Source: Hofstenia miamia (taxonomy: Eukaryota; Xenacoelomorpha; Acoela; Hofsteniidae). From it: a stretch of DNA of 64,000 bases. Of the stretch, positions 46,903 through 58,999 are shown piece after piece. Position 1 is the first letter of the stretch; the number at the start of each line of letters is the position of its first letter. The position numbers and the translations under genes are program-made. Below the pieces are notes generated by a model. That model was not told where the DNA came from. It searched no databases and saw only the letters and a program-made list of their open reading frames with translations. The stretch is from assembly GCA_900660155.1 (NCBI GenBank), contig CABFPE010000154.1, positions 539,123-603,122 of the forward strand, written 5' to 3'.

Positions 46903-47857
46903 TTAATACTTTGTATGGTATCCTCTGGAATTAATGACGGCATTTAGGCGACGTGAGTATGACTCATACCGTTTTTCTATAAAATCATCAGGTATTGATT
47001 GAAATGTTTCATCCACAAGCGTCCAAAATTCGGATAAGTTTTTTTGGATGCTGCCTCTCGATTTCTTTTTTGACTTGGGCCCACATATGCTCAATTAGAT
47101 TTAGGTCTGGACTTTGTGAAGGCAAATCTAGTAGAAAGGCCATACCCGACACCTCCACGAACTGCTTAGCAGCCCTCGAATTGTGTGCTAGAGCACAATC
47201 CTGCTGGAAAATATCATAAGGTTCCCTTTCAAGTAAATGAATATAATACCGGATATTGAGTGTTTAATCATATTTGATCAACTCCCGGCTACCATCTCGT
47301 TTAATGTATCCCCAGACCACTATGATTCCACCTCCAAACTTTACAGTCTTCTTTGTATAACGAGGATCCAAGCTTGCTTTACGGACTTGTGGTCTCCTTA
47401 CATAAATTTATGCTGCTGATTAAGTTCAAACTTTGATTTATCTCTAAGAAATACGAGCCCAAAATCTTCTGAAGAAATTACTATCTGTGCTCTGCAAAAT
47501 TGAAGTCGATTCAATCTTTGCTTTTTTGATAGTAGAGGTTTATTTGCTGCAATTCGGCTGTATAATCCATATTTATTTCAAATTCTTTGCACTGATCTCA
47601 AAAGTTGCTGCTTTTTAACATCCCTAGGGTCGGATTGGGACAACCGTGTTAACTTCCGTACGACAGCAATTAAAATTTTGGGAGGCCATTACTTTTTTTG
47701 GTGTCATTCTTTCTTCTTCCTTATAAGTAGTAAAAATTCGTGATATTGAGCTCTTAGGTATCTTGAGGATAAGAGAAATGTCTTTATGGGTTTTCCCTAA
47801 GGACTTCATGCGTATAACTGCTTCACATTTAGTGTCAAGAATGTGCTTTCCAGGCAT
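46903..47857 (-). pseudogene. Tc1 transposase, frameshifted
   Basis: Cut-and-paste transposase, about 318 codons (family about 340). From ATG 47857 (MPGKHILDTKCEAVIRMKSL): a paired-type HTH with KDISLILKIPKSSISRI, later VKFGGGIIVVWGYIKRDGS (about 47345-47290), then FQQDCALAHNS (second catalytic Asp, about 47210) and PSQSPDLNLIEHMW (catalytic Glu, about 47095), 35 residues apart, and the C-terminus PRR-like SRRLNAVINSRGYHTKY. The last 60 residues are in another frame, with the shift near 47050-47090, and the middle is not one open frame. Dead copy. Start preferred because MPGK-HTH is the usual Tc1 beginning. Confidence 0.83.
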
Positions 47858-48175
47858 AACGGCTGTAATTGAGGACCTGATGCAATAAACAAGCAATGAG
47901 CTACTACTGTGCTTATTAGGACGCAAACAAAAATTATACACTGCTGGGTTCCAGCGTTTATGATGCGCCCTTAAACCAATTCAATTATCCAATCGATATC
48001 CCATGCCACTACGTACCAGCAGATTCCACCTTGTGTTAGCGCCGTAGTCACCCATCGCGCCACCCTCATACACTTAGGTCTAATTAAGTCACTGATTAAG
48101 TGGCGCGTGAGCAGCAATTAATTGGATTTGGATCCGAGGTTCCAAACTTTTTGTCGTGAACTATATATATATATA

Positions 48176-49175
48176 NNNNNNNNNNNNNNNNNNNNNNNNN
48201 NNNNNNNNNNNNNNNNNNNNNNNNNNNNNNNNNNNNNNNNNNNNNNNNNNNNNNNNNNNNNNNNNNNNNNNNNNNNNNNNNNNNNNNNNNNNNNNNNNNN
48301 NNNNNNNNNNNNNNNNNNNNNNNNNNNNNNNNNNNNNNNNNNNNNNNNNNNNNNNNNNNNNNNNNNNNNNNNNNNNNNNNNNNNNNNNNNNNNNNNNNNN
48401 NNNNNNNNNNNNNNNNNNNNNNNNNNNNNNNNNNNNNNNNNNNNNNNNNNNNNNNNNNNNNNNNNNNNNNNNNNNNNNNNNNNNNNNNNNNNNNNNNNNN
48501 NNNNNNNNNNNNNNNNNNNNNNNNNNNNNNNNNNNNNNNNNNNNNNNNNNNNNNNNNNNNNNNNNNNNNNNNNNNNNNNNNNNNNNNNNNNNNNNNNNNN
48601 NNNNNNNNNNNNNNNNNNNNNNNNNNNNNNNNNNNNNNNNNNNNNNNNNNNNNNNNNNNNNNNNNNNNNNNNNNNNNNNNNNNNNNNNNNNNNNNNNNNN
48701 NNNNNNNNNNNNNNNNNNNNNNNNNNNNNNNNNNNNNNNNNNNNNNNNNNNNNNNNNNNNNNNNNNNNNNNNNNNNNNNNNNNNNNNNNNNNNNNNNNNN
48801 NNNNNNNNNNNNNNNNNNNNNNNNNNNNNNNNNNNNNNNNNNNNNNNNNNNNNNNNNNNNNNNNNNNNNNNNNNNNNNNNNNNNNNNNNNNNNNNNNNNN
48901 NNNNNNNNNNNNNNNNNNNNNNNNNNNNNNNNNNNNNNNNNNNNNNNNNNNNNNNNNNNNNNNNNNNNNNNNNNNNNNNNNNNNNNNNNNNNNNNNNNNN
49001 NNNNNNNNNNNNNNNNNNNNNNNNNNNNNNNNNNNNNNNNNNNNNNNNNNNNNNNNNNNNNNNNNNNNNNNNNNNNNNNNNNNNNNNNNNNNNNNNNNNN
49101 NNNNNNNNNNNNNNNNNNNNNNNNNNNNNNNNNNNNNNNNNNNNNNNNNNNNNNNNNNNNNNNNNNNNNNNNNNN
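48176..49175. other. Assembly gap (1000 N)
   Basis: Placeholder gap starting in the TA run right of the Tc1 element and ending inside an LTR3 copy. Anything between these repeats is unseen. Confidence 0.95.
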
Positions 49176-49490
49176 TGAGTCTACCATTGGTGATTCCTTT
49201 GACATCATCTGAGTGAAGTTGGATTAAATCGCAAAGACCAATCATCTTCTAATGGATTGCTTCAGGTCAGGTTGATACCCATTGCACCATCTATCACTCT
49301 CAATCTAAATGAACAGTAGTTATCTGATGCATTAAGTGTAGCTAATGCCATATTAATTAAAGTTAAACAGTTAACTATTATGAAGAGAGAGAGGTGTTGG
49401 AGTCTGTCATACATTGAATAGTGATTAAACTGGACTTATGTTGAGCAAAAGCCTAAATTAAGTTAAATTTGATGTTGGCAAGATTCTACA
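49176..49490 (+). repeat. LTR3 3' portion
   Basis: Aligns with 41980-42324, ending GATTCTACA at 49490. Its beginning lies in the gap. Confidence 0.8.
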
Positions 49491-49520
49491 ATATGTTAAT
49501 GCTTGGTAGCAGATGCTACA
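49491..49520 (+). repeat. Terminal piece of a sense LTR
   Basis: tgcttggtagcagatgctaca resembles the LTR1/LTR-D sense end (tgcctggtagaggatgttaca), placed between LTR3 and ORF3 sequence. Suggests an LTR that had been split by the LTR3 to its left. Confidence 0.5.
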
Positions 49521-50435
49521 GGAAGAACAAATGGTTGTCACAATAAAACTAATGTTTATGAAGGCATTTACAAAAACCAAGCTAGAAGAACTCCTGAGAC
49601 AATACAACCAATTAGCAGTGGATGTCAAGTGCATCACTTCAAGAATAGTAATGATCGATCAAACACAACTGAAAATCAACTACCCAGCAAAAATAAGGTT
49701 AGCAACAGCTCCAACCACAACAGCATCATATAGAGATATCAAAAAACAAAATGAAATGAAGATATTAATATGCATACCACCAGAAATGATTTTAATTCCA
49801 ATGATACTCCTGAGGTGGAGACTGCTAAAGAAGTAAAAGTTGCTAAGGCCTTTATGCAAGAATACAAGTTATATGTAAATACAAAAGAGAAATCAAAGGT
49901 TATTGTCAAAATAGAAGAAAATAAAAAAGTCTAAAGAATAATGTTAAGGAACAACAATTGTGAAAGGGTATATATTGAGGGAGTCATAACTCCTTACCAT
50001 TTTTACACAGAAAGGCAACTGATAAATGTACAATTGTAAGACTTGAAAAATAAGATTGAAAAACAAAAAAAATAAGCAGTAATACTCTTCTCAGGAATAA
50101 ATGATGTGGTATGGTTAGACATATGGGACAAACAATATTGCTAGTATAACATCACCAAGAGAGTGGAAATAATTACAATAATGGGAATCAATAAGAATGA
50201 TCCAAATGAAATAACAGAAGCAGTGGTCAGAGACAATATCAGCTTTTTCAATAAGGTTGAGACAAATACATGGAGCCTAAGAAAAGTTTTTACATTTTTC
50301 TACCCAGAAACAGCAATACCAAACAAGCTGGCACAAACAATCAGAGTCAACACACAAATGACCTTAATTATAAGAATAAACGGAATACACTTATTTTGGA
50401 AGTACTATGATATATTCCCAAAAAATATGAACCAT
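49521..50435 (+). pseudogene. ORF3 3' region, fragment I
   Basis: Begins in alignment with C at about 63440 and with E at 21466 (LEELLRQYNQLAVDVKCITS here, MEELLKLYNQLTIDVECIRT in E). It extends beyond the point where C is cut by the window end, showing that ORF3 continues at least about 400 more bases (50163-50430, with NSWSLRKVFTF-like and FPKNMNH sequence). No known domain. Fossil. Confidence 0.65.
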
Positions 50436-51462
50436 TGTAGCATCTTTTACCAGGCATTGATATCATGTTTGTCTGTTATTACATTATAACTGTTTGATAT
50501 ACTTGAGGGTAGAGATGTACTATTCATAAATGCATAGCCTTTACATTACTTAATTCCAGTAACTATAATTAAGTGAGAAAGCATTGCAGGGTCTCTAATA
50601 GCTGTTGATGATTGGGCATCAGCCCAAAGCCCATCACCAAATCAAGAAACATCCTCTTTAACAAATGAGTTCCAGCTCTCAGTGCAGCAAAGTAATTTAT
50701 GTGTGCCCTGTCCTAGCTTGGTGCTTACTCAAGCCTGGACACAATTCAACTTAGTCTCAATTTGTAAAGTGTAGTATATACTTGCAACTGAGCTGGTCAC
50801 TAGCTGCTTGAATATATATACATAATTAGCCATTACCAAAATATATTGGCTTTATTTAATTAAGATAAATAAATAGCAGCTTCCTATCCAACATATAATA
50901 GTCAAAACATGTAAGGTGCCATTATCAGTAACATTATAGTCATGAATTTGGACGTACATTAATATAAAAATATAAACCTACATTTGGCTCACTAGCCTTA
51001 TATCAAATTCGTATTGTTTGTACATGTAGGAAGTGATTGATAGTTAGCTAAATGGAAATAAAAGCTCCATGTCCTATCCCTAACCTAAGTGCAGTTTCAT
51101 GGCTTGGAATGTAGAACCTAGAATCATTCCTATTATTGGATCCTTGCCACTACTGAACACCAACCATTTAGCTAGACATCATAGATAATGATCAAACTGT
51201 AATAAAACTAAAGATAATTCACAATTATTTCCCTCTATTTATTCTTAAGTCCAAAAAGTACTTGTTGTTTTCAAATTTCAAATAATTTGTCTGCCAAGAT
51301 GGCTAAAAATAATGGAAATGAATTCACAACCTTTGTTTAACCAAATTTGTTTATTCAACAGATACTAATTATAATTATTTTAACTGATAATTTCTTAGTT
51401 GCATAATACAAAATTAATCTAAGATAATAATTAATTTTACAATTTATTTTTAATTCCATTCA
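50436..51462 (-). repeat. LTR-D copy, antisense
   Basis: Begins TGTAGCATCTTTTACCAGG on plus and aligns with the reverse of 9570-10563, including the tgggcatcagccca hairpin near 50617. The far end fades out at about 51455-51465 without the terminal TACA, so it is cut there. Confidence 0.72.
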
Positions 51463-52885
51463 AAATGGTTCCTACCTATTCTTGCCACTACTCTTATTAG
51501 TTTGATTAATGTTTGATTCAATCTTTCCACAGCTGTATTCTCCTGCAGATGGTATGCTGTTGTTTGCTTGCTGACTATCTCCAATAGTTTTGCCATCTCT
51601 TGGAACAGTCCACTCTCAAATTTTGGTCCTTTATTGGTTATTATCATTTCCATTGGACCAAGCTTTAGGATGCATTCTATCATCTATTTCTGCTGTTGTT
51701 TCTGCTGTTGTGTTTTTCATCAGGATCATTTTTGCATATCTAGTGAAGTTGTCCACCATTACCAAAAGGTGCTAATATACCCCCTAGTCTGTTGATACCA
51801 TCCCCAGATCAATTTGTACTATCTCATTGAGTTGTGTTGCAATGATTTTTTCCAATGGTGACCTTTGTGCTGGGAAGTGCTGTTTGATGTTTAATAGACA
51901 TGTTTATTATTTTCTCTGTTACTTTCTGCATCACTGTAGTGATGAATCTAGCATTAAAGGTTTTTTCTGTCTGCATTATGACTAAGTGGCCTCTCTTGTG
52001 CACTTTCTTTATGAATTCTCTCTTGTAATATTCAGGGATCACAATTCTGTTGTTTTGTGCCTCAATATATGGTAGCCCATGTTTGTTCAGCTTCCATTTA
52101 TACCATTTGTAGTAACTTGCTGTCAATTTTGATAGTGTTGTCTGTGGCTTTTTTTATGATTTCATTAAGTATTATGTTGTCTCTCTGTTTCTCTATTATT
52201 TCCTGTTCAGATATTTCTTCCTTCATTACTATTGGTAAGACTGCTTGCCCCTTTTTATCCACATTTATTTCAGGGTAATTCTTCAAACTCTGTGTATGGT
52301 ATGAATTTTAACTGTTTCTTCTCTCCATCAACCACTGCAATGTCTCTCTGATATTCAGGTAATGATGTCTAGAAGTCTGCATTATTATGCAGCATAACTT
52401 TGCAGTGTTTGATTGAAAAAATAAATTCATTTAAGTATTTGATCAATCATGATGCTATCCCTGACTAATCTCCAGAAAATTTTTTTAGCAGGCTAATCCA
52501 TTATTGTCTATGTGTACTCTGAATTCAACTGATTAGAAAGTGTCTGAATTTCCTAATGCTTTCAATGAGTGCCAACATTTCCAGCTTCATTGATCCATAA
52601 TTTTGTTTGCTTGCTTTCTGTTTTCAGCTAAAGAATTGCATGGGTACCTCTTTTCTGTTTTTAGTTGTCCTAACATTGCTTCAATGACGACTTTTCTGGT
52701 GCTGCAAACTAAGATAAATTTTTCCTTGTAGTCTGGGGTATTTAGTGATGGTAACTTTGCTAGTTCTTCTTTGATATTGTCAATCTCTTCCTGTTCTTGC
52801 ATGTTCAATACAAATGGTATTGATTTCCTCATGAGTATGGTCATATCACAGTTTTTCAGTGATGTTCAGAATAAAAGTTCCATAG
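51463..52885 (-). mobile_element. Ty3/Gypsy fragment F (RNase H and integrase)
   Basis: Minus-strand pol remnant. RNase H/connection lies at 52885-52130 (SIPFVLNMQEQEEIDNIKEE, SLNTPDYKEKFIL). Integrase lies at 52126-51463 (VHKRGHLVIMQTEKTFNARF for the HHCC module; EMIITNKGPKFESGLFQEM and ERLNQTLIKLIR in the core). Bounded by an LTR-D copy and an LTR3. Broken, with roughly ten breaks. Confidence 0.82.
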
Positions 52886-53774
52886 TGTAGAATCTCGCCA
52901 ACATCAAATTTAAAATAAATCAGGCTTTTGCTCAACATAATTCCAATTTATTTACTATTCAATGTATGACAGACTCTAATGCCTCTCTCTGTGTGTAATA
53001 GTTAGCTGTTTAACTTAATTAATATAGCATTATCTACACTTAATGCATTGGATAACTACTGTTAATTTAGATTTGAGAGTGATCAATGGTGCAATGGGTA
53101 TCAACCCAACCTGAAGCAATGCATTGAGGATATTTGGTCTTTGCAGGTTAATCCAGCTTTACTTGGATGACATCAAAGGAAATACCAATTATTGACTCAG
53201 TGCATGGAATTGTTGTCTCTGTAAACATGTGTGTGTAATTTGTTATCAACTTAGTGCATTGATTGTTCTTGTTATTATTGCGGTTAAATTATAAAAAGGC
53301 AGTAATGCAACCATCATGCTTCAGCTTATTATATTTCCCTACATATAATAACCCTACAGATATAAAAGTACATGTGAACCCTTTATACATGTGAAAAATC
53401 AAGATGGTCAGCAATAAATAAATGTTGTAAATTAGTCTGATCTCAGAGACTTTACTAATAGGCAATCAATCTAATATCACAGGAAAATGAGATCTAATAA
53501 ACATTGCCTTCATCATGAGAGTCAACCTAACAATCGTAATAATAATGATAATTGTCGAGTAATGAATGATTGGAAAGCTATAACAAATAAAACTCCCTAT
53601 TCTTACACCTAACCTAAAAGGGACATCAAGTAAACAATGACTCCCAACTGCACTGCACTTTTGAATGGCTGTATGTGCTTGCCATTCCAGACTTCCTTTA
53701 ACTGCAGTTGGGGACCACCGTCAGGATTACTCCAGTGCTTCTACAGTTTAGCTTTCCATTTAATTTAATAAAAT
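52886..53774 (-). repeat. LTR3 antisense, interrupted by copy C
   Basis: Starts TGTAGAATCTCGCCAAC, the reversed LTR3 end, and aligns with the reverse of about 41390-42324. The remaining part should resume after copy C, beyond the window. Inserted into fragment F. Confidence 0.82.
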
Positions 53775-54877
53775 TGTAGCATCATCCACATAAATCTCAA
53801 ATAAGCTGAAAAACGTCAAGCAGAATGGATTAAGATCAAAGAAAAAATTATTAAAAATATTGCAATCAAATCAATTAAATTTGTATAAGATTTATTTGTA
53901 TTATTAAACTAAGAAACAACATGTGTCAAAAAAGAGAGATTAGTATCAGTCAATAAAAATACTTTTATATAAATGAGGGGGCAAAGTTGCTTCCATTATT
54001 TTTAGCCACCATCTTGGCAGAAGTTAAATTTTGAATATAGAGGTACTTTTCTGAAATTACTATAAATAGATTAAAAACCTTGTAAGAATTTGATAAAGAA
54101 TTTTACTTGGAATTCTTAATTTGTTCTTCTTTAACAGTTTGGATATTTAATACAAAGTTGAGCTAATTGGGCCATGTTTAGTAGTGGTCTGGATCCATCA
54201 CAGAGAACAATTCTAGGGTCTCTGTGCCAGATCATGAAAGTGCACATAAGTTAGGTATAGGGGTTTTCTCTTGATTGGCTGTCTAGCATTTCCTTACTAC
54301 ATGTATTAAAATAATTGATTGTCACCAAATGGTTGGATGACCAAAATTTAGGAAATATATTAATACTATTTTAGATCTAAATTGATGACCCATAAATGGC
54401 CGATAAAGTGACCATACATGTACTAAGTTATAAATGTATGTTAGGAAGTTTTTCAAACAAGATATATTTAAACAAGCCAATATATTTTTGGTAATGGCTA
54501 CATGTAATATTTAACAAACAACTAGTAACAAGTCAGGTTGTGAGTAGATAAAGCACTTTCACGAAATAGAGTTTAAGTCGAGTTAGGGAACACATAAACT
54601 ATATTGATTGAGCTGAGAAGTGGCACTCAACCATGGATGGAATGATGAAACTGGATGTGGAGATCCGCGTTGGGCAGATGCCCATTAGAGATCATTGTGG
54701 AGATTACCACATGGCTTTGTCACCTAAAGAGTAAATGGTTAATTCCAGGTTACATAAGTTAATGGAAGCAACAATTCAAGCAGTATGTAACAAGTAAATC
54801 CTTACCCGCAATAACACAGCTAATGTTATACAGTAACATTAGATAAACAGTGACAATGCCTGGTAGAGGATATTACA
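53775..54877 (+). repeat. 5' LTR1 of copy C
   Basis: 1103 bp, TGTAGCATCATCC to GGATATTACA, next to the primer-binding site. Carries CACCATCTTGGCAG (54007), TATAAATA (54061) and the tgggcagatgccca hairpin (54672). Left flank AAAT. Confidence 0.9.
54061..54068 (+). promoter_or_regulatory. TATA box of LTR1 in copy C
   Basis: TATAAATA 286 bases into the LTR. The same box lies 278-281 bases into the LTR1 copies at 26057 and 28548, consistent with an RNA polymerase II core promoter at the U3/R boundary. Confidence 0.65.
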
Positions 54878-54894
54878 TGGCAACCATGACAGCC
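54878..54894 (+). other. Primer-binding site of copy C
   Basis: TGGCAACCATGACAGCC immediately after the LTR; TGG pairs with the CCA end of a tRNA. tRNA not assigned. Confidence 0.75.
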
Positions 54895-55087
54895 AAGAAC
54901 AGCAATTTTAAAAAGAAACATTCAGTGGAACTACCCACAGATGACAACAAAAGCTAAAATTGAAAGTAGAAAAAGCAGCAAACAGTTACACAAACTAATA
55001 ATCAGTAAATAGAGAGAGATACCTGAAACCATACAAAAGAACTTCATTTGGATCCTGGAATTGTGATCAAGAGGATGAAAAACCACT

Positions 55088-56716
55088 ATGAACCAGAATG
55101 TAAAAAATGACAAAAGGAAAAAAGGAAGCATGAAGAAAACTGCAATAAAGGCAGTAACTCCCAGAACTATATGATCATCACCATATTTTGTTGAACAATC
55201 AACCACAGACACAGAATTACAATCCCTCAGTTCACCCCAGAAACGAACCCTCAGATACAAACCCACCAGATATAATGGATATGTTAAGGAAGAGCCAAGA
55301 AAATGAGGAACTCCTAAAACATCAAATAGAACAATTGACTAAGAAAGTCAAAGAGATGGAACAACAAAGCAAAACAATATTGACTGAGATCAGATTAAAT
55401 ATGGAAATGCGGCTAGATGAACAAAGCCAATTATTAGAAAACAATATCAAAACCCTTACTCTCCAATAAAAGGTTTAGCAAAACCAACAATGGCAAGAGA
55501 GAAATCAAGAGTTGGAGAGAACAAACAGGCAACTAATCAAGGACAACATCATACAGGCAGGAGAACTAGAACAGTTGAAAGACAAATTAAGATTGTTACA
55601 ACTAACAGAAGGGGAAAATAGGAGCAGCATGCAAACCCATGAAATAGAATTTCATTCCAGAATGGAAAGCAAACTGCAGGCACCACATATAATGACCCAC
55701 AAAGAGGTGACATACAAAGAATCAGATGAAGATTCAAAATTTCAAAAACAGAAAATCATAAATGAAATTACAAAAGCAGTGACTACACAACTGCAAAAAG
55801 AGGATGCCATAAGAAACCACAGGAAACCTAAATATGAGGACTCAATCTTACTGCAATCAACAGCCAGCAACATGATACCTTACAAAGCAAAACTACCGAA
55901 ATTCATTGGAAGGGTAGATCGTTACAATCCCACATTTGCCAAATGGCTACAAATGTTTGAATTGACAATGGTGGAATGAAAAGTGAGCCAACAGGCAGTA
56001 GTGGTGAGACTTCCATTATACTTATCAGGGGCAGCCTCCCAACACTACCTGCTCTTGGACGTAGAAATGAAAAGAAACTATCAACTACTAATTGGAGACT
56101 TTATGAACTACTTCGAGAACAAGAGTTTCAAAAATCAATACTGAATCATTCTAAATGTGACAAAAATGAAAAAAAACCGACAACATTCAAAATTATATGC
56201 AACAAGTTGAATGATTGCTAATGCTCAGTTCAAGAGAAAACAGATATTCAAAATACAATTTGTTCTCACACATTTGCAAGGGGATGCCTGAAAGCATTAG
56301 AATGCAGTTTGAAATCAAATGTGATGTCAACAACAAGTTGGAAAGAATGATTAGAAAGGTGGTTTACATACAAGCAACCATTGAAAACAACACCTGGATA
56401 TATGAGAAAGCCACATGGCATAGAGAGAACCAACTTGGAGAAATAATCTCAAACCACATATCTCCAATAAGCTTATACAGAAACAAAACAAGAAAAGATA
56501 ATAAAAGTGAAAGGAAAAGATGGTAAGACTAGAAAAGTAAAAGAGAAAGATGTCAAATGTTACAGTTGTGGACAGAAGGTACATAAAAATTCAGACTGCC
56601 CAAAACAAATAAATGTAATTGGGGATGAAGAGGCTTATTATGATGAAGAGGATGTACTACAAACAGAAGATGAAATTGACGAAGCATTGCCAACTGACGA
56701 GAAGTTGCAAAACTAA
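55088..56716 (+). pseudogene. Gag region of copy C
   Basis: Long coiled coil (about 55290-55640, heptads rich in Leu/Ile/Glu/Gln), capsid-like core (YNPTFAKWLQMFELTM, about 55920-55975), and nucleocapsid with zinc knuckle CYSCGQKVHKNSDC (56550-56600) and an acidic tail EEAYYDEEDVLQTEDE. In the living family it forms the virus-like particle. An extended coiled coil before the capsid core is a notable trait of the group. Fossil. Confidence 0.85.
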
Positions 56717-56779
56717 GTAGAGTGCCAACTCATGAAAACTGTGCATCAGTAATGATCCTAACAAACCTAGATATGATGA

Positions 56780-57250
56780 ATACAATAACAATAGCTATTA
56801 ATGAGTAATGACCAAAGAAACAATCGACACTGGAGCAGCAACATCCATAATTACTGATGAATGTGCCATGAAGTTGGGATTCAAATGGGAAGACTTGAAC
56901 AGTTGCAATAAAAGACTAATTAATTCATCAGGGGATTATATAAATATGAAAGAAATGATAAACATAGTACAAATGAGAATCACAAATACAACATTTGAAC
57001 AACCTTTGGTGGTGGTGGACACACATAATAATTCATTGTCATACAAAGTCATATTAGGCAATGACTTTTTGACAAAAAATGGATGCGTCATTAACTATGC
57101 TAACAGGACCATAAAGGTAAATGAAGAAGAGATGGAGATTGAAGAAGAACAAGAGAAGCAGAAAACAATTACATTTCAACTGCAAGGAGCATTCCCCTTA
57201 CAACCGCATCATTTAAAATGCATACAATCAAGACGGAAGACACTATAACA
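56780..57250 (+). pseudogene. Aspartic protease region of copy C
   Basis: Active-site sequence IDTGAATSIITDECAMKLGF (56820-56880) and VILGNDFLTKNGCVINYANR (about 57045-57105). Retropepsin that processes the polyprotein in living relatives. Lies between gag and RT. Fossil. Confidence 0.87.
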
Positions 57251-57479
57251 GCTGACATAATGCTGTACAACAACAAAGGCATCAACACCAAATGAGTATA
57301 AATGCCATCCAGTGTCTGCATGATAAAACACAGAAATGGAAGATTACCAATTCTCAACACTACAAACCAGAATGTAAATTTGAAAAAAACTCAAATAAGA
57401 ATATATGGAAAGTACATCAAGACCAATATCAGACTCATTTGGAAGGCAATCATAGATGACGATGGAGTGAGTAATTTGC

Positions 57480-57605
57480 ATGGTCAATTCAAGGAATTGA
57501 AAAGGAAAGCGGATAGTACTCCACATGGCTGACTCAAGGGTGAGTGGATGAACACCATCAAAGTCGCAATTACTACTAAAAGCCAACTCAAGGGCATTGG
57601 GATGA
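57480..57605 (+). repeat. SR-motif repeats between protease and RT, copy C
   Basis: Three motifs with cores at 57489, 57534 and 57588 encoding NSRN, ADSRV and ANSRA; spacing 45 and 54 bases, identical to copy A. Confidence 0.65.
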
Positions 57606-57749
57606 AAGCAGAAGAAGAAGAAGATATATACTGAACACCTGAAATAAGCAACAAAGACTACCAATATCTAGAAGAATGGGAGATCATGCAACTAAGGACA
57701 CTGTTAGAAAAACACAAACTTATATTTAACTAAGGAGAAATAAGCATAG

Positions 57750-58480
57750 GGCAGGCAGTAGGTGAAAAGCATAAAATAGTCACAACAACAGACAAACCGA
57801 TCAAGCTACCAGTCAGAAGGGTGCCTGTGCAGCGCATAGATGAATACAATCACATACTGGAAGAATTAATCAAAAACAAAATTATTTGGCCAAGTGAGAG
57901 CCCATACACAGCACCAACCATGTTTGTAAAACAAGGAAACAAGTATAGTGTATGCATTGATTTTTGCAAGTTGAATGAAGTGATGAAAAAGGACTCATAC
58001 CCCTTACTGCAAATAGAGGACATGCTCTACAAAGCAGATAAACACAAATACTTTACAACACTGGATTTATGCAAGGCCTACTGGCAAGTAAATATGGAAG
58101 AGAATGACATTGAGAAGACAGCATTTATAACTCCATATGGGCTATATGAATGGATATATATGGCGTTTGGACTCTGTAATGCACCAACAACCTTTCAGAG
58201 GTACATAATGAAGGTATTAAAAAATAAGACACATAGAATGGAGGAAGGGGTCAACGCCTATATAGATGACATCATAGTCACAAGTGACACAGTCCGAGAA
58301 CATCTGGAAAAATTGGAAAGAATGTTAACAATCCAAGAAAATGCGGGACTTTGTATTAACTGAAATAAGTGTGACATTCTCAAAGAGAAAATAGTGTTCC
58401 TCAGAAGAATGATAGAAAAGGGAAGAATATGCATGAAGGACAATGCTGGAGAAATGATCCAAAAAATAGAAAAACCAAAC
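57750..58480 (+). pseudogene. Reverse transcriptase region of copy C
   Basis: CIDFCKLNEVMKKDSYPLLQ (fingers/palm), TTLDLCKAYWQV (first catalytic Asp), FGLCNAPTTFQRYI and YIDDIIVTSDT (catalytic pair, about 58258-58290) are textbook Ty3/Gypsy RT boxes in the right order. Copies element RNA in living relatives. Fossil. Confidence 0.9.
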
Positions 58481-58539
58481 AATAATAAAGACATACAGAG
58501 AATTATGGGATTCTTAAACTATTATGGAACTTTTATTCT

Positions 58540-58990
58540 GAATATAGCTGGTAAGATGGTGAAGATTACCAAATTTATGAGGAAATTGGTGCCATTCATA
58601 TGGACTTGGCAGGAGCAGGAGGAACTGGACAATATCAAAGAAGAACTGGCGAAATTACCCTCCCTCCACACACCAGACTACAATGAAAAATTCATATTAG
58701 ATTGTGACGTGAGCAAAGTGGTGATTGGAGCAACGTTGAGACAAATAAAGAACAGAAAAGAGGTACCCATTCAGTTTTTTAGTCGCAAACTGAGGGCAAG
58801 CAAAGAAAACTACGGCTCTACTAAGGTAGAGATGCTTGCATTGATTGAGAGTATCAAGAAATTTCGTCATTTCCTCATTGGTAGAGAATTCAGAGTATGA
58901 ACAGACAATAGCGGATTTGCCTGGTTAAAAAAGTTCTCCAGGGATAAGTCTGGAATAGTGTCATGGTGGATCAAATACTTAAACAAGTTC
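58540..58990 (+). pseudogene. RNase H region of copy C
   Basis: After the connection WTWQEQEELDNIKEELAKLP come FILDCDVSKVVIGATL (first acidic site), SIKKFRHFLIGREF and TDNSGFAWL (later acidic site). Order and spacing match Gypsy RNase H. Fossil. Confidence 0.83.
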
Positions 58991-58999
58991 ACATTTATG

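Larger units (their letters stand above)
46046..48161 (-). mobile_element. Tc1/mariner transposon with IR/DR ends
   Basis: Terminal inverted sites at 46049-46072 and 48138-48161 match at 20 of 24 bases (ending CTTGGAACC and TTTGGAACC). Inner copies of the same site lie at about 46787-46806 and 47947-47960. Outer-to-inner distance is 191 on the right and about 187-193 on the left once the nested element is removed, the IR/DR layout known from Sleeping Beauty-type Tc1 elements. The transposase gene lies between on the minus strand. Flanked by TA runs. Confidence 0.85.

Noticed and set aside
51456-51459. CCAT at 50432 and 51456 as a target duplication of the LTR-D copy
   Set aside because: The right-hand CCAT is not preceded by a proper LTR terminus (no TACA), so the match is probably chance.
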